Shown here one piece after another: positions 7,898 to 15,207 of a stretch of 35,367 nt of DNA (position 1 is its first letter; every line of letters begins with the position of its first letter). A program made the position numbers and the translations under genes. This DNA is from a bacterium TMED88 (GTDB lineage: Bacteria; Myxococcota_A; UBA9160; UBA4427), in NCBI GenBank assembly GCA_002171515.1, contig NHEP01000011.1:1-35367 (forward strand), in the 5' to 3' direction. Under the pieces are notes generated by a model, which saw only the letters and a list, made by a program, of their open reading frames with translations, ran no database searches and was not told the origin of the DNA.

Positions 7898-7905
7898 CAA
7901 TTCGC

Positions 7906-8436
7906 CTAGTCGGCCAGAGTGAAATCAGCCCGGCGATTCAGCGCCCAGGCTGCCGGTGTGTTGCCCTGGGCGGCCGGCCGGAGTTCGCCGTAGCTGACGA
8001 TTGTCATTTGGTCCGAGGGCACGCCGAGATTTTCCAAGTATCGCTGTACGGAGGCGGCCCGCCGTTCTCCGAGGGCAAGGTTGTACTCCTCGCTACCTCG
8101 ATTGTCGGTGTTCCCGGCAATCACAATCCGGGCCCCTGTTGCCTTCAAAGCGGTCGCTCCGGTGCGCAGGGTATCCACCGCATCGGGGCGAATACTGGAC
8201 TGATCAAAATCAAAGTAGACCGGCGGCACATCGATCCACTCGTTGATTTCGGTGATGTCCGTCTCTTCAACCACGTTGGTCGCACCCGCGTCGCTGAACT
8301 CACTTCCGGTCGAGGCGTCATCCTTCTTTTCCTCGGTCGAGGCGCATCCGACCAATCCGATCAGCAGTGCAGTCGCGAAACACAGCACGAGCCTCGACCC
8401 AGTGGATCGAGGCGAAAGGAGAGCTATTCGCTTCAT
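7906..8436 (-). CDS. pal: Peptidoglycan-associated outer-membrane lipoprotein (Pal/OmpA family)
   Basis: A 176-residue lipoprotein. The N-terminus is a signal peptide (MKRIALLS with a hydrophobic stretch) ending in the lipobox LVGC, with the mature protein starting at Cys30. A short acidic linker leads to a full OmpA-like domain: VYFDFDQSSIRPDA, GNTDNRGSEEYNLALGERRA with the Asp and Arg that bind diaminopimelate of peptidoglycan, and a C-terminal NRRADFTL. It should anchor the outer membrane to the wall. No tolB or tolQRA genes adjoin it, so it could be another OmpA-type lipoprotein rather than the Tol-linked Pal. The ATG at 8436 has AAAGGA about 11 bases upstream, and a promoter-like pair lies at 8515-8545. 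Confidence 0.85.
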   Translation of the reverse strand: MKRIALLSPRSTGSRLVLCFATALLIGLVGCASTEEKKDDASTGSEFSDAGATNVVEETDITEINEWIDVPPVYFDFDQSSIRPDAVDTLRTGATALKATGARIVIAGNTDNRGSEEYNLALGERRAASVQRYLENLGVPSDQMTIVSYGELRPAAQGNTPAAWALNRRADFTLAD

Positions 8437-8514
8437 GGGTGCTTGATTCCTTTCGATGAAACTTCTGAGGAGTTTCCGATAAGCGCTGATTCCTCAAGCG
8501 CATCCCGGACCGAC

Positions 8515-8545
8515 ATTAACAGCCTGCGGCGCCGCTTGCGGTCAA
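8515..8545 (-). promoter_or_regulatory. Possible sigma-70-type promoter of pal
   Basis: On the minus strand TTGACC (8545-8540) lies 19 bases upstream of GTTAAT (8520-8515), giving a leader of about 70 bases before the pal ATG. The -35 box is close to consensus. The -10 box is only moderate and the spacing is 2 bases long, so this is a weak call. Confidence 0.3.
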
Positions 8546-8734
8546 ACGTCACGCTGACTGGCCGGATGATGGAGATTCCTGTCGGATGGCGCAAGCTTTC
8601 GGGGCTCTTCGGCTGCACTTCTGGATGCGCATGCCAAATGAGGGGCATTCGGGGATCATGGGCCTTTTCGCCACTCCTTGTCCGGACCGCAGCCCGGCCT
8701 TTCTTCGTCAACCGAAAATCAGGACGTTTTTTCC

Positions 8735-10036
8735 GTGTCCCAGGCCGAGTTTTCCCAACCCAATCCGCCGTCGTCGCCCCTCAGTGAGGAGAGTCGCCGA
8801 CGCGGTCGGCGCTTGGCCATTGCGAGTCACCCGCTGGGGATGACGTTCAGCATGGTCTTCACCCAGCACCTCCCAACCCTCGCGCTCGTCGCCTTGGGGG
8901 CCAGCGAGACCGTCGTGGGCCTCCAGAGTGCGTTGGGTATCGCAGACCTTCTCCGCCTCCCCGCCCTACGGGCCGTCTCGGTCTTCTCCAAGCGGGCCAT
9001 CTTAATCGCGGGCCAAGCGACCGCCCTCCTTGCGGCGCTCCCAATGCTCGCTTTTCCATGGCTTCTTGAGGCCTCACGGTCCGGCGCCTCCCACGCAGTG
9101 GCGATCGCGCTCTTGAGTCTCATGGGCGTCGTCGCCGGCATGAGGTTTTCCGACACTGTTTGGTTCCCGCTGCTTCGAAGCTATGTCGAAACGGATGCCA
9201 TCGGTCGGTTTTTCGGAACCCTTCGTTCAGGTTGGCACTTCGCTTTGATCCTCTACTACGCAGCAGCCAGCCTTTGGCTCCTCAAGGACCCAATGGGATT
9301 CGGCCCGCTCTTTGCTGTTGCCTGGGTCCTAGGGGTCCTGCGTATCCCGCTCATTCGACGCCTCCCGGAGCGCAATGAGAGAACCGGCGAACGGATTCGT
9401 GCGCGGGAAGCCATGGCACTGATTGTTCACAACCCCCGGTTACGGCGCTATCTCACAGGGGTCGGCACCGCGGCAGCCGTCCGCGGGAGTGTGGTGCCCT
9501 TTATCCTCGTCATGATGCGACGAGAAATCGGATTTTCAGACGGTGAGATCTTGTACACCACGGCCGCTTCCTTCGCCGGGGGTCTCGCTTCTCTTTACCT
9601 TTCCGGTCGTCTGGTCGACCTCTTTGGGCCGACGGCCCTTTTTCGGGTGACCGCCATCGGCAATGCCCTGCTGATCGCCTCCCTCGTGGGCGTCGAGCAA
9701 GCAAGCCCATTGACCCTCGCCGGCCTCGTCGGTTTCTTCTTTGCTTTCTCCGCATTCACGGCCGGATTTGGAGTCGCCGATACCCATGTCTTGTTCGGGC
9801 TCACGCCCCCCGAGGCCCCGGCTCGAACCCTTGTCATCGCACTCACGGTCTCAGCTGTGCTGGGTAGCACCGCACCCTTACTGGCCGGCATCGCCCTTGA
9901 GCACTGGTTAAGTCAGCCGGGGACCTCTGGGCGAGTGGTCTACCATGTGTTCTTCCTGATTGCGGCGGCGATTCAGTGCTGTGTTTTCTGGCCATTGCGG
10001 CGTTTTCAGAAAAAGGAGCCCGGGGGAGAACTATGA
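8735..10036 (+). CDS. Major facilitator superfamily transporter
   Basis: About 433 residues with some ten to twelve hydrophobic segments typical of a 12-helix MFS permease of the inner membrane. After a Ser/Pro-rich, Arg-rich N-terminal tail come helices such as TLALVALGASETVVGLQ, and an Arg-rich central loop (IRRLPERNERTGERIRARE) of the kind found between helices 6 and 7. Substrate is unknown. I prefer the GTG at 8735, which has AGGA 10 bases upstream, over the in-frame TTG at 8678, which has none; an even later start inside the tail is possible. The stop overlaps the thiI start by 4 bases, so the two genes are coupled, which is an unusual partner for a tRNA sulfurtransferase. Confidence 0.8.
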   Translation: MSQAEFSQPNPPSSPLSEESRRRGRRLAIASHPLGMTFSMVFTQHLPTLALVALGASETVVGLQSALGIADLLRLPALRAVSVFSKRAILIAGQATALLAALPMLAFPWLLEASRSGASHAVAIALLSLMGVVAGMRFSDTVWFPLLRSYVETDAIGRFFGTLRSGWHFALILYYAAASLWLLKDPMGFGPLFAVAWVLGVLRIPLIRRLPERNERTGERIRAREAMALIVHNPRLRRYLTGVGTAAAVRGSVVPFILVMMRREIGFSDGEILYTTAASFAGGLASLYLSGRLVDLFGPTALFRVTAIGNALLIASLVGVEQASPLTLAGLVGFFFAFSAFTAGFGVADTHVLFGLTPPEAPARTLVIALTVSAVLGSTAPLLAGIALEHWLSQPGTSGRVVYHVFFLIAAAIQCCVFWPLRRFQKKEPGGEL

Positions 10037-11547
10037 CAGAAATCAGGACGACCCCCGGTCGGCAGCTTCTGCTTGTTCGTTTCAGTGGGGACATCACAAC
10101 CAAGGCCGAGGCGACTCGAAAGCGGTTTCTGCAACGAATGGCTCGGAATATCAAGGATGCCCTCAAGGCTTCGGGAGCCCAGCACACGGTCATCCGCACA
10201 CGTGATCGAATCTTTGTTTCTCTTGAGGGAAAGGACCTGGAGCGTGGGGCCGCCGATCTGCAAAGAGTCTTTGGTGTACAGTCTTTGGCGCCGGTCAAGG
10301 AGCTTGAGTGGAGTTCCCTGGATGGGTTGGTTCGCGACGCCGAAGCCTTTTTCCGAGATCGCGTTCGCAGTCGGTTCTTTGCGGTCCGGGCCAGGCGGGT
10401 CGGCGAAAGGGGCAGCCTGCCCTTCCGATCAGGCCAAGTGGAGCGAGATCTGGGAACGGCACTCCTGCCCGACGCGGCGGGGGTCAATCTCCGAGATCCG
10501 GACGTCACCGTGGCCCTCGAGATCATGCCCGGAACCGCGTATCTCTTCGATGAAAGACTCGAGGGGCCAGGTGGCGTGCCCCTTGGCGTCGAGTCTCGAG
10601 GCATCGCGCTGATCTCCGGGGGATTTGATTCTCCGGTCGCGGCGTGGCTCATGATGAAGCGGGGCGTCGCCCTCGACTACGTGCTCTGCAACCTCGGCGG
10701 GCGCCAGCAGCAACTCGAAACCCTTGCGATCTGCAAAGCCTTGGCAGACCAATGGTCTTTTGGGACCCGTCCGCACCTGCATGTCGTCAACTTTGATGGC
10801 ATCACCCGTGCCTTACAGGACCATGTCAGCACACGCATCTGGCAAGTCGTTCTAAAGAGGTTCATGTTACGCGCCGCCCAGTTCGTCGCTGAAGAACGTG
10901 ACGCGCAGGCACTCATCACCGGAGAAGTTGTGGCTCAGGTCTCGTCTCAAACCTTGCCGAACCTCGCAGTGATTTCGAACGCGACACACTTACCCATTCT
11001 GAGACCTTTGGTGGGCTTCAATAAAGAAGAGATCATTCGACACGCCCGAACAATCGGGACGCATGACCTGTCCGCTCAGGTGGGAGAATACTGCGCGTTG
11101 GTGCCCAGTCGCCCGGCAACGCGGACGACCGAAAGAAGAGTCGCTACGGAAGAAGCTGCGATCGACTCCAGTATCCTACAACGCGCACTCGAAGAACGAA
11201 CCATCTACGACCTTCGCACGCTCGATATGGCCAGCCTCGACCAACCGGGTCTTCATATCGATCATGTTCCGGACGGTGCGACCCTGGTCGATCTTCGCTC
11301 AAAATCCGCGTACGACGGCTGGCACTACCCGGGTGCGTTGTTCCTTGACTTCGCTAACGCGCTTCGTGTTTACGCCCAACTCGATCGAAGCCAAGAGTAC
11401 ATTGTCTATTGCGAGTTTGGACTCAAGAGCGGCCATCTCGCCGAACTGATGCAAAACGAAGGCCTCCGGGCACACCACTTTTCAGGAGGCTTGTCCGCTC
11501 TGGTCGCCTTCGCGAAGTCAAAAGGTCTTCCCACTCCGGAGCTTTGA
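10033..11547 (+). CDS. thiI: tRNA 4-thiouridine sulfurtransferase ThiI with C-terminal rhodanese domain
   Basis: 504 residues, slightly longer than Escherichia coli ThiI. It adenylates U8 of tRNA and transfers persulfide sulfur to it; the rhodanese part also feeds thiazole synthesis. Visible parts are an N-terminal ferredoxin-like/THUMP region (about 1-160), the PP-loop SGGFDS (195-200), the conserved Cys354 in GEYCALVPSRP, and a rhodanese domain (about 420-500) with active-site Cys460 in IVYCEFG. Both redox cysteines of the Escherichia coli type are kept. The ATG at 10033 follows GGGGGAGAA and overlaps the MFS stop (ATGA); the frame is open further upstream but that part is inside the MFS gene. 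It converges with the DUF3106 gene 11 bases away. Confidence 0.92.
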   Translation: MTEIRTTPGRQLLLVRFSGDITTKAEATRKRFLQRMARNIKDALKASGAQHTVIRTRDRIFVSLEGKDLERGAADLQRVFGVQSLAPVKELEWSSLDGLVRDAEAFFRDRVRSRFFAVRARRVGERGSLPFRSGQVERDLGTALLPDAAGVNLRDPDVTVALEIMPGTAYLFDERLEGPGGVPLGVESRGIALISGGFDSPVAAWLMMKRGVALDYVLCNLGGRQQQLETLAICKALADQWSFGTRPHLHVVNFDGITRALQDHVSTRIWQVVLKRFMLRAAQFVAEERDAQALITGEVVAQVSSQTLPNLAVISNATHLPILRPLVGFNKEEIIRHARTIGTHDLSAQVGEYCALVPSRPATRTTERRVATEEAAIDSSILQRALEERTIYDLRTLDMASLDQPGLHIDHVPDGATLVDLRSKSAYDGWHYPGALFLDFANALRVYAQLDRSQEYIVYCEFGLKSGHLAELMQNEGLRAHHFSGGLSALVAFAKSKGLPTPEL

Positions 11548-11558
11548 AACCGGGCGCG

Positions 11559-12308
11559 TCAGGGCGATCCCGTCGAACCCTCTCCCAGAGGACCGAGGGC
11601 CTCGTCGAATAACCTCTCTCGCTCCTCAGGCGACAACGCCCGCAAGCGACGCATCCGCTGGCGCAAGGCCTCTTGCTCATCAGGCACCATCTCTCGCCAA
11701 CGTCGCTGATTCGCTTCGATCCGCTCGCGTTCGGTGTCGGAAAGCTGAAGCCACTCATCGAGGTTCTCTCGCAGCCGGATTTGAGAATTGGGGTCGAGTT
11801 CGCGGTAGGCCTTCAATCGCCGACGCAGACCTCTCCGCTGGTCGGAGTTCATATCCATGAGCTTGTCCCGCATTCGCTGACGCTCAACGGGCGTGAGGCT
11901 GCGAAACTGCTTCCTGAGTCCTCTTTCTCCCGGCGAGCGCCGGTTGTCTATTTCGCCCAGTCTTTCCTCTGCGCGGCGTCTCAATCGTTTTTCACGCTGC
12001 GCCTGAAACGAGCGACCGTCACCGAGTCGCCGCCGCAAAGAGCGTCGCTCTTTGCGAAGCGCATCTCGCTCAGCAGGGCTCGCATCTCTCCACTGTTCGC
12101 GCATGGTGTCGCGAAGAATTTTTCGTTCGGCGGGTGAAAGTTTCGTCGCCCGATCCCGGGTGTTGGCCCGAAGCTGATTTCGGTCGTCAGTCGGCGCACG
12201 CTGGATGCCCTCGATGGGTTTGACTTCGCTTTGCAAACTGGGTTCTTTCGCCCAGGTCACGGAACTCAAACCGAAAACAAAAATGAGGACGAGGAGACTC
12301 TTCATCAC
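11559..12308 (-). CDS. DUF3106-type exported protein, Arg/Glu-rich
   Basis: 249 residues. The start MMKSLLVLIFVFGLSSVTWA is a clear Sec signal peptide with a probable cut after TWA. The mature part is highly charged and helical, built from recurring short units such as LSPAERKILRD, LTPVERQRMRDK, LSDTERERIEAN and LSPEERERLFDE, the pattern of DUF3106. A periplasmic, Spy/CpxP-like helical role is possible but is inference. The ATG at 12308 overlaps the anti-sigma stop by 4 bases, so it is the third gene of the sigma-anti-sigma operon and may be the envelope component whose state the pair senses. Biochemical function is unknown. Confidence 0.78.
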   Translation of the reverse strand: MMKSLLVLIFVFGLSSVTWAKEPSLQSEVKPIEGIQRAPTDDRNQLRANTRDRATKLSPAERKILRDTMREQWRDASPAERDALRKERRSLRRRLGDGRSFQAQREKRLRRRAEERLGEIDNRRSPGERGLRKQFRSLTPVERQRMRDKLMDMNSDQRRGLRRRLKAYRELDPNSQIRLRENLDEWLQLSDTERERIEANQRRWREMVPDEQEALRQRMRRLRALSPEERERLFDEALGPLGEGSTGSP

Positions 12309-13126
12309 AAAGTCTCCGGTCCATCGAGGATTGAAAGGCGCTCAAGGAGGTCGAGATTTTCGATCACATCCAAATCGGCGAGCATCTCATACTCCAGAAC
12401 AACCGCGAGTTCCGTTTCATCGGCCTCATCCAACGAAGTCTCCAAGGCCGGCTGTTGCTTCAACGCCTGATCCGAAGTCGTTTCAACAACCCGCTGAGTT
12501 TCGATCAAGATCTCGACTTGCGCGGGCTCAGGGGTTTCCACGGGCGAGGGCGCCCGAGCGAGGATTTGATCCGGCTCGATGATCTCAGCCGGCACGGGGA
12601 CACGTTGAGAAGGCACATCGAGGGACGCCGGCGGCTCCGAAGTCAACGAGGGAATGGTTCCGAGGGCCAGCGAGCGGTCCGGCGGAGTCGAGGGCGTCGA
12701 AGCCACCTCCTCCCCTGGGCGGGAGAGGATGACCAGAGCGAGGCCAGCCGCCAAAGCCGCCGCGACGGGCGCTCTCCATCGAACCGGAAGACGAAAGACT
12801 CGGGCTCCATGCGTCCGGGACGAATCCGGTTGCTCGACTGAATCAGGCGACGCCGCTTCAATTTGCGCCTGGAGATTCTCTCTGAGTGCGATCAACCGTT
12901 CCGGCGAGGGAAGTTGTTCCTCTCCCCATTGCCGTAAAGATCCGTCCGCTGCACCGAGGTCCGCCAAACGCTCGGCCAAAGCCGGCTCTTGAATCATCCG
13001 GGCGCGAAGCACGTCAGCCGCTTCATCCTCAAGCTCACCATCCAAGAGGGCCGAAAGTTCCACGTCCAGCTCCGGGCTCGGAACCGATTGCATCCGTCGG
13101 GAGGAGCGCGTTTCATCCGAATTCAT
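12305..13126 (-). CDS. Putative anti-sigma factor, single transmembrane helix, no zinc motif
   Basis: About 273 residues. The N-terminal cytoplasmic part has ELSALLDGELED, a pattern common at the start of anti-sigma factors, but there is no His-x3-Cys-x2-Cys motif and no cysteine at all in this protein. A transmembrane helix lies near residues 118-135 (APVAAALAAGLALVIL). The rest is a Pro- and Glu-rich stalk ending in an acidic, Leu-rich C-terminus. The position directly after an ECF sigma gene supports the role. I chose the ATG at 13126 because CAGGAGG lies 5 bases upstream; the frame is open further up to 13270 but that would overlap the sigma gene by 62 bases. Confidence 0.75.
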   Translation of the reverse strand: MNSDETRSSRRMQSVPSPELDVELSALLDGELEDEAADVLRARMIQEPALAERLADLGAADGSLRQWGEEQLPSPERLIALRENLQAQIEAASPDSVEQPDSSRTHGARVFRLPVRWRAPVAAALAAGLALVILSRPGEEVASTPSTPPDRSLALGTIPSLTSEPPASLDVPSQRVPVPAEIIEPDQILARAPSPVETPEPAQVEILIETQRVVETTSDQALKQQPALETSLDEADETELAVVLEYEMLADLDVIENLDLLERLSILDGPETL

Positions 13127-13208
13127 GAGGGCCTCCTGAATGGGACAGGATTCGGGTTCTTCAATGCTTTCGACTCCAAGCCGTTTGATTGTTTTCGGGG
13201 GCGATTCA

Positions 13209-13805
13209 TCACACCGACTCCGAAGCCAGGGCCAGGGCCGGTCCATCGAGGCGAGCCGCGGCGGCTTCATTCATTTTGGACACAAGAGCACTTCGACCCC
13301 GATGGACCAAGGCTTTCACCGACTTCTCGGTCGTCTCAAGCACCTTCGCCACCTCGGCGTAGGAGCAGCCTTCGGCCGCGGACAACCAGAGCGCGACGCG
13401 CTGCCTTTCGGGAAGCTGGTCGAGCCACTGCTCAACGCGCTCTCGCCGAAGGCCGATGTCCAGCTGTTCCTCAGCATGGGGCCGGGGGTCGGGAATCACC
13501 TGGTCTTGCTCCTCAGCATGGCGGTGCCTTCGACGAGGCCTTTTCAATTCATTGAGAGCCAAGTTGGTCGCGATTCGGTAGAGAAATGTGGAGAAGCGAG
13601 CGCGGGGTTCGTAACGCGCCCGGGCGCGATGGACCCTTAAAAAGGCGTCCTGAAGAAGCTCCTCTGCGGTTGCCGTATCGCCCACCATTCTCTCCAGATA
13701 CCGGAGCAGGGGACCTGCCCAGCGGTGATAGAGACCGTCGAACGCGGAATCATCGCCAGCTTGGAATGCCAGCATCAGCGCAACATCGGGATCCGCTTCC
13801 TGCAC
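13209..13805 (-). CDS. ECF-family RNA polymerase sigma factor
   Basis: 198 residues with the two ECF domains. Region 2 covers about residues 25-90 (LLRYLERMVGDTATAEELLQDAF, in parts, and FSTFLYRIATNLALNELKR), and region 4 about 130-180 (LPERQRVALWLSAAEGCSYAEVAKVLETT and the recognition helix KSVKALVHRGRSAL). It should direct RNA polymerase to a small regulon, probably including its own operon, under control of the membrane anti-sigma encoded next. The start is a GTG at 13805 preceded by GGAGG with 5-6 bases between. A 6-base inverted repeat sits just upstream of that site. The ECF subgroup cannot be told by eye. Confidence 0.9.
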   Translation of the reverse strand: MQEADPDVALMLAFQAGDDSAFDGLYHRWAGPLLRYLERMVGDTATAEELLQDAFLRVHRARARYEPRARFSTFLYRIATNLALNELKRPRRRHRHAEEQDQVIPDPRPHAEEQLDIGLRRERVEQWLDQLPERQRVALWLSAAEGCSYAEVAKVLETTEKSVKALVHRGRSALVSKMNEAAAARLDGPALALASESV

Positions 13806-13820
13806 AACGACCTCCGCTGA

Positions 13821-13839
13821 GTCCTGAACCCCACAGGAC
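13821..13839 (-). promoter_or_regulatory. Inverted repeat GTCCTG-N7-CAGGAC in the sigma-factor leader
   Basis: Perfect 6-base arms separated by 7 bases, ending about 15 bases upstream of the GTG start of the ECF sigma gene. It could be an operator or a leader stem-loop near the ribosome binding site. Confidence 0.3.
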
Positions 13840-13882
13840 CCTCAAGGTTGCGCGTCTGGAACAAGAATTACCCCGGGGGCCC

Positions 13883-14719
13883 TCAATTCGAATTAGGCAG
13901 GTCCGCGAGAAAAGCGAGAACGCGACGGTCGAAGGCTCCGGCCGCCTCGATATTCAGGATATGGCCGGCTCCGGCAACGACCTCGTACTGAGCATTCGGC
14001 AACTTCGCCGACATCACCTCGGCCGCCCGCAAAAACGCGGCGTCCTCCTCGCCGACGAGGACCAATGCCGGCTGTTGTATTCCAGCCAAATCATCGATGA
14101 CCGACGGCGCCAAGCCCGAAACTCGCCGACCAAACTCAGCGACGCCCTTCGGATTCTGGGCCAAGATCGCCTTTGCGGCCGCCTGAGCGGCAGGCAAATC
14201 AGGCTTTCGACCGATACAGGTCGGCGCGGCCTTGCCAGACAAGAACGCCTCGAAACCTCTCGACTCAATGTATTCAGCTGTTCGCTCGGTTTGGGCCTTC
14301 CATCGCGCAGCCGCCTCGGGCTTTTTGAACCCTGGCCCACTGCCCGCCAGAACAAGGGCCCGTACACGCTCGGGGTGGGCCACGGTGAAATGCAAAGAGG
14401 CGAGACCGCCGAAGGAAAGGCCGGCCAGCACAACCGGCGCATCGGGCGAGAGGATATCTGCAACGCACCCGAGGTCGGAGACGACCTGCTGCATGGTCAA
14501 CGCGCTCAAATCTGCCGGGGTCTCAGATTGACCATGGCCGCGATAATCCCAGAGGGCAACCCGATGCCCTGCCTCGACGAGCGGCTCTACTTGGGACAAC
14601 CAATTGGCGTGGGTCGTCGAGTAAGCGCAGGAAAAGACGATTGAGGCCCCTTCTGGATTCGCTTCCCCGAAACACTCAACAAAGAGCCCGACCCCGTCCT
14701 GCGCCTTGACCAGACCCAC
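13883..14719 (-). CDS. Alpha/beta hydrolase
   Basis: 278 residues, the usual size of a cytoplasmic alpha/beta hydrolase with a cap domain. The triad is visible: nucleophile Ser in GLSFGG (near residue 102), Asp in LVGEEDAAF, and His in GAGHILNIE near the C-terminus. The oxyanion region appears as SCAYSTTHANW rather than the common HGxPG, which is a little unusual. Substrate is unknown; an esterase or lactonase (3-oxoadipate enol-lactonase-like) activity is plausible. I prefer the GTG at 14719, 6 bases after GAGGGAG, over the in-frame TTG at 14734, which overlaps the previous stop as TTGA. It follows the SRPBCC gene directly, so the two are probably co-transcribed. Confidence 0.8.
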   Translation of the reverse strand: MGLVKAQDGVGLFVECFGEANPEGASIVFSCAYSTTHANWLSQVEPLVEAGHRVALWDYRGHGQSETPADLSALTMQQVVSDLGCVADILSPDAPVVLAGLSFGGLASLHFTVAHPERVRALVLAGSGPGFKKPEAAARWKAQTERTAEYIESRGFEAFLSGKAAPTCIGRKPDLPAAQAAAKAILAQNPKGVAEFGRRVSGLAPSVIDDLAGIQQPALVLVGEEDAAFLRAAEVMSAKLPNAQYEVVAGAGHILNIEAAGAFDRRVLAFLADLPNSN

Positions 14720-14730
14720 GAAGATCTCCC

Positions 14731-15147
14731 TCAAACCTCAAGCGCAGACTGGAGGGCTTCCAGCATTTCAGAAAGCTGGTCCTCCATTGCGCCCTTGATG
14801 GTGAATTCAGGAACAAAACTCTTTGTCCGCCCGGTCATCTCGATCAAGACTCGAGCTCCTTGCGCATGCTCTTCGACTTCGACCAGACCCTGTAGCTCGC
14901 GCCAGACTCGACCGTCGCACACCTTTTCAAACCCCACGCTTCCATCCATCCTAAAGGTCCAATGAAACGTGGCTTCGCCCTCTTGGCCGAGGGCCGTGTA
15001 CTGGGTCCGCGTCGTAATTTGATCGGGGCGACGGTCCACTATCTCGGTTTGGCCCGGAAAGAAAGTCAGAAGCACGTCTTCCCGCGACAAAATTTCGACC
15101 ACGTCATCCCGTGATCGATTCACGGTAAACTGGTTAGAGAGTTGCAA
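14731..15147 (-). CDS. SRPBCC/START-like domain protein
   Basis: 138 residues, the size of a single SRPBCC (polyketide cyclase/START-like) hydrophobic-cavity domain. The N-terminus NQFTVNRSRDDVVEILSR is the usual first strand and helix, the middle alternates beta strands (TTRTQYTALGQEGEATFHW, in part), and the C-terminus is the long amphipathic helix IKGAMEDQLSEMLEALQSAL. No catalytic residues are expected; such proteins bind lipids or small hydrophobic ligands. The start is TTG at 15147 with GGGAGGG about 7 bases upstream. The hydrolase begins at its end, so they may act on the same ligand. Function is not established. Confidence 0.72.
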   Translation of the reverse strand: MQLSNQFTVNRSRDDVVEILSREDVLLTFFPGQTEIVDRRPDQITTRTQYTALGQEGEATFHWTFRMDGSVGFEKVCDGRVWRELQGLVEVEEHAQGARVLIEMTGRTKSFVPEFTIKGAMEDQLSEMLEALQSALEV

Positions 15148-15207
15148 GGATTTCCCTCCCGGCTGTACTCGGAGAACGAGTTTAGCCTTTCAGTCGGCCA
15201 AGGACTG

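Larger units (their letters stand above)
7574..7905. other. Hairpin-rich intergenic region
   Basis: About 330 bases with no credible gene between pal and the HACL-like gene, both on the minus strand. It is unusually rich in perfect inverted repeats: AGAGACG/CGTCTCT at 7599-7619 just upstream of the HACL ribosome binding site, GCGGGGCG-CCAA-CGCCCCGC at 7726-7745, CCCTT/AAGGG at 7844-7857, and CCGACGG/CCGTCGG at 7865-7897 just after the pal stop. The last two are probably the pal terminator. The others have no T-run and could be leader structure, an extragenic repeat or part of a small RNA. Confidence 0.45.

Noticed and set aside
9843-10652. Open frame of 269 codons on the minus strand
   Set aside because: It is antisense to the end of the MFS gene and the start of thiI, both with clear motifs, and its product is Ser/Arg-rich without features.
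13127-13270. Longer start for the anti-sigma gene
   Set aside because: The extra 48 residues overlap the sigma gene and resemble nothing, while the ATG at 13126 has CAGGAGG at ideal spacing.
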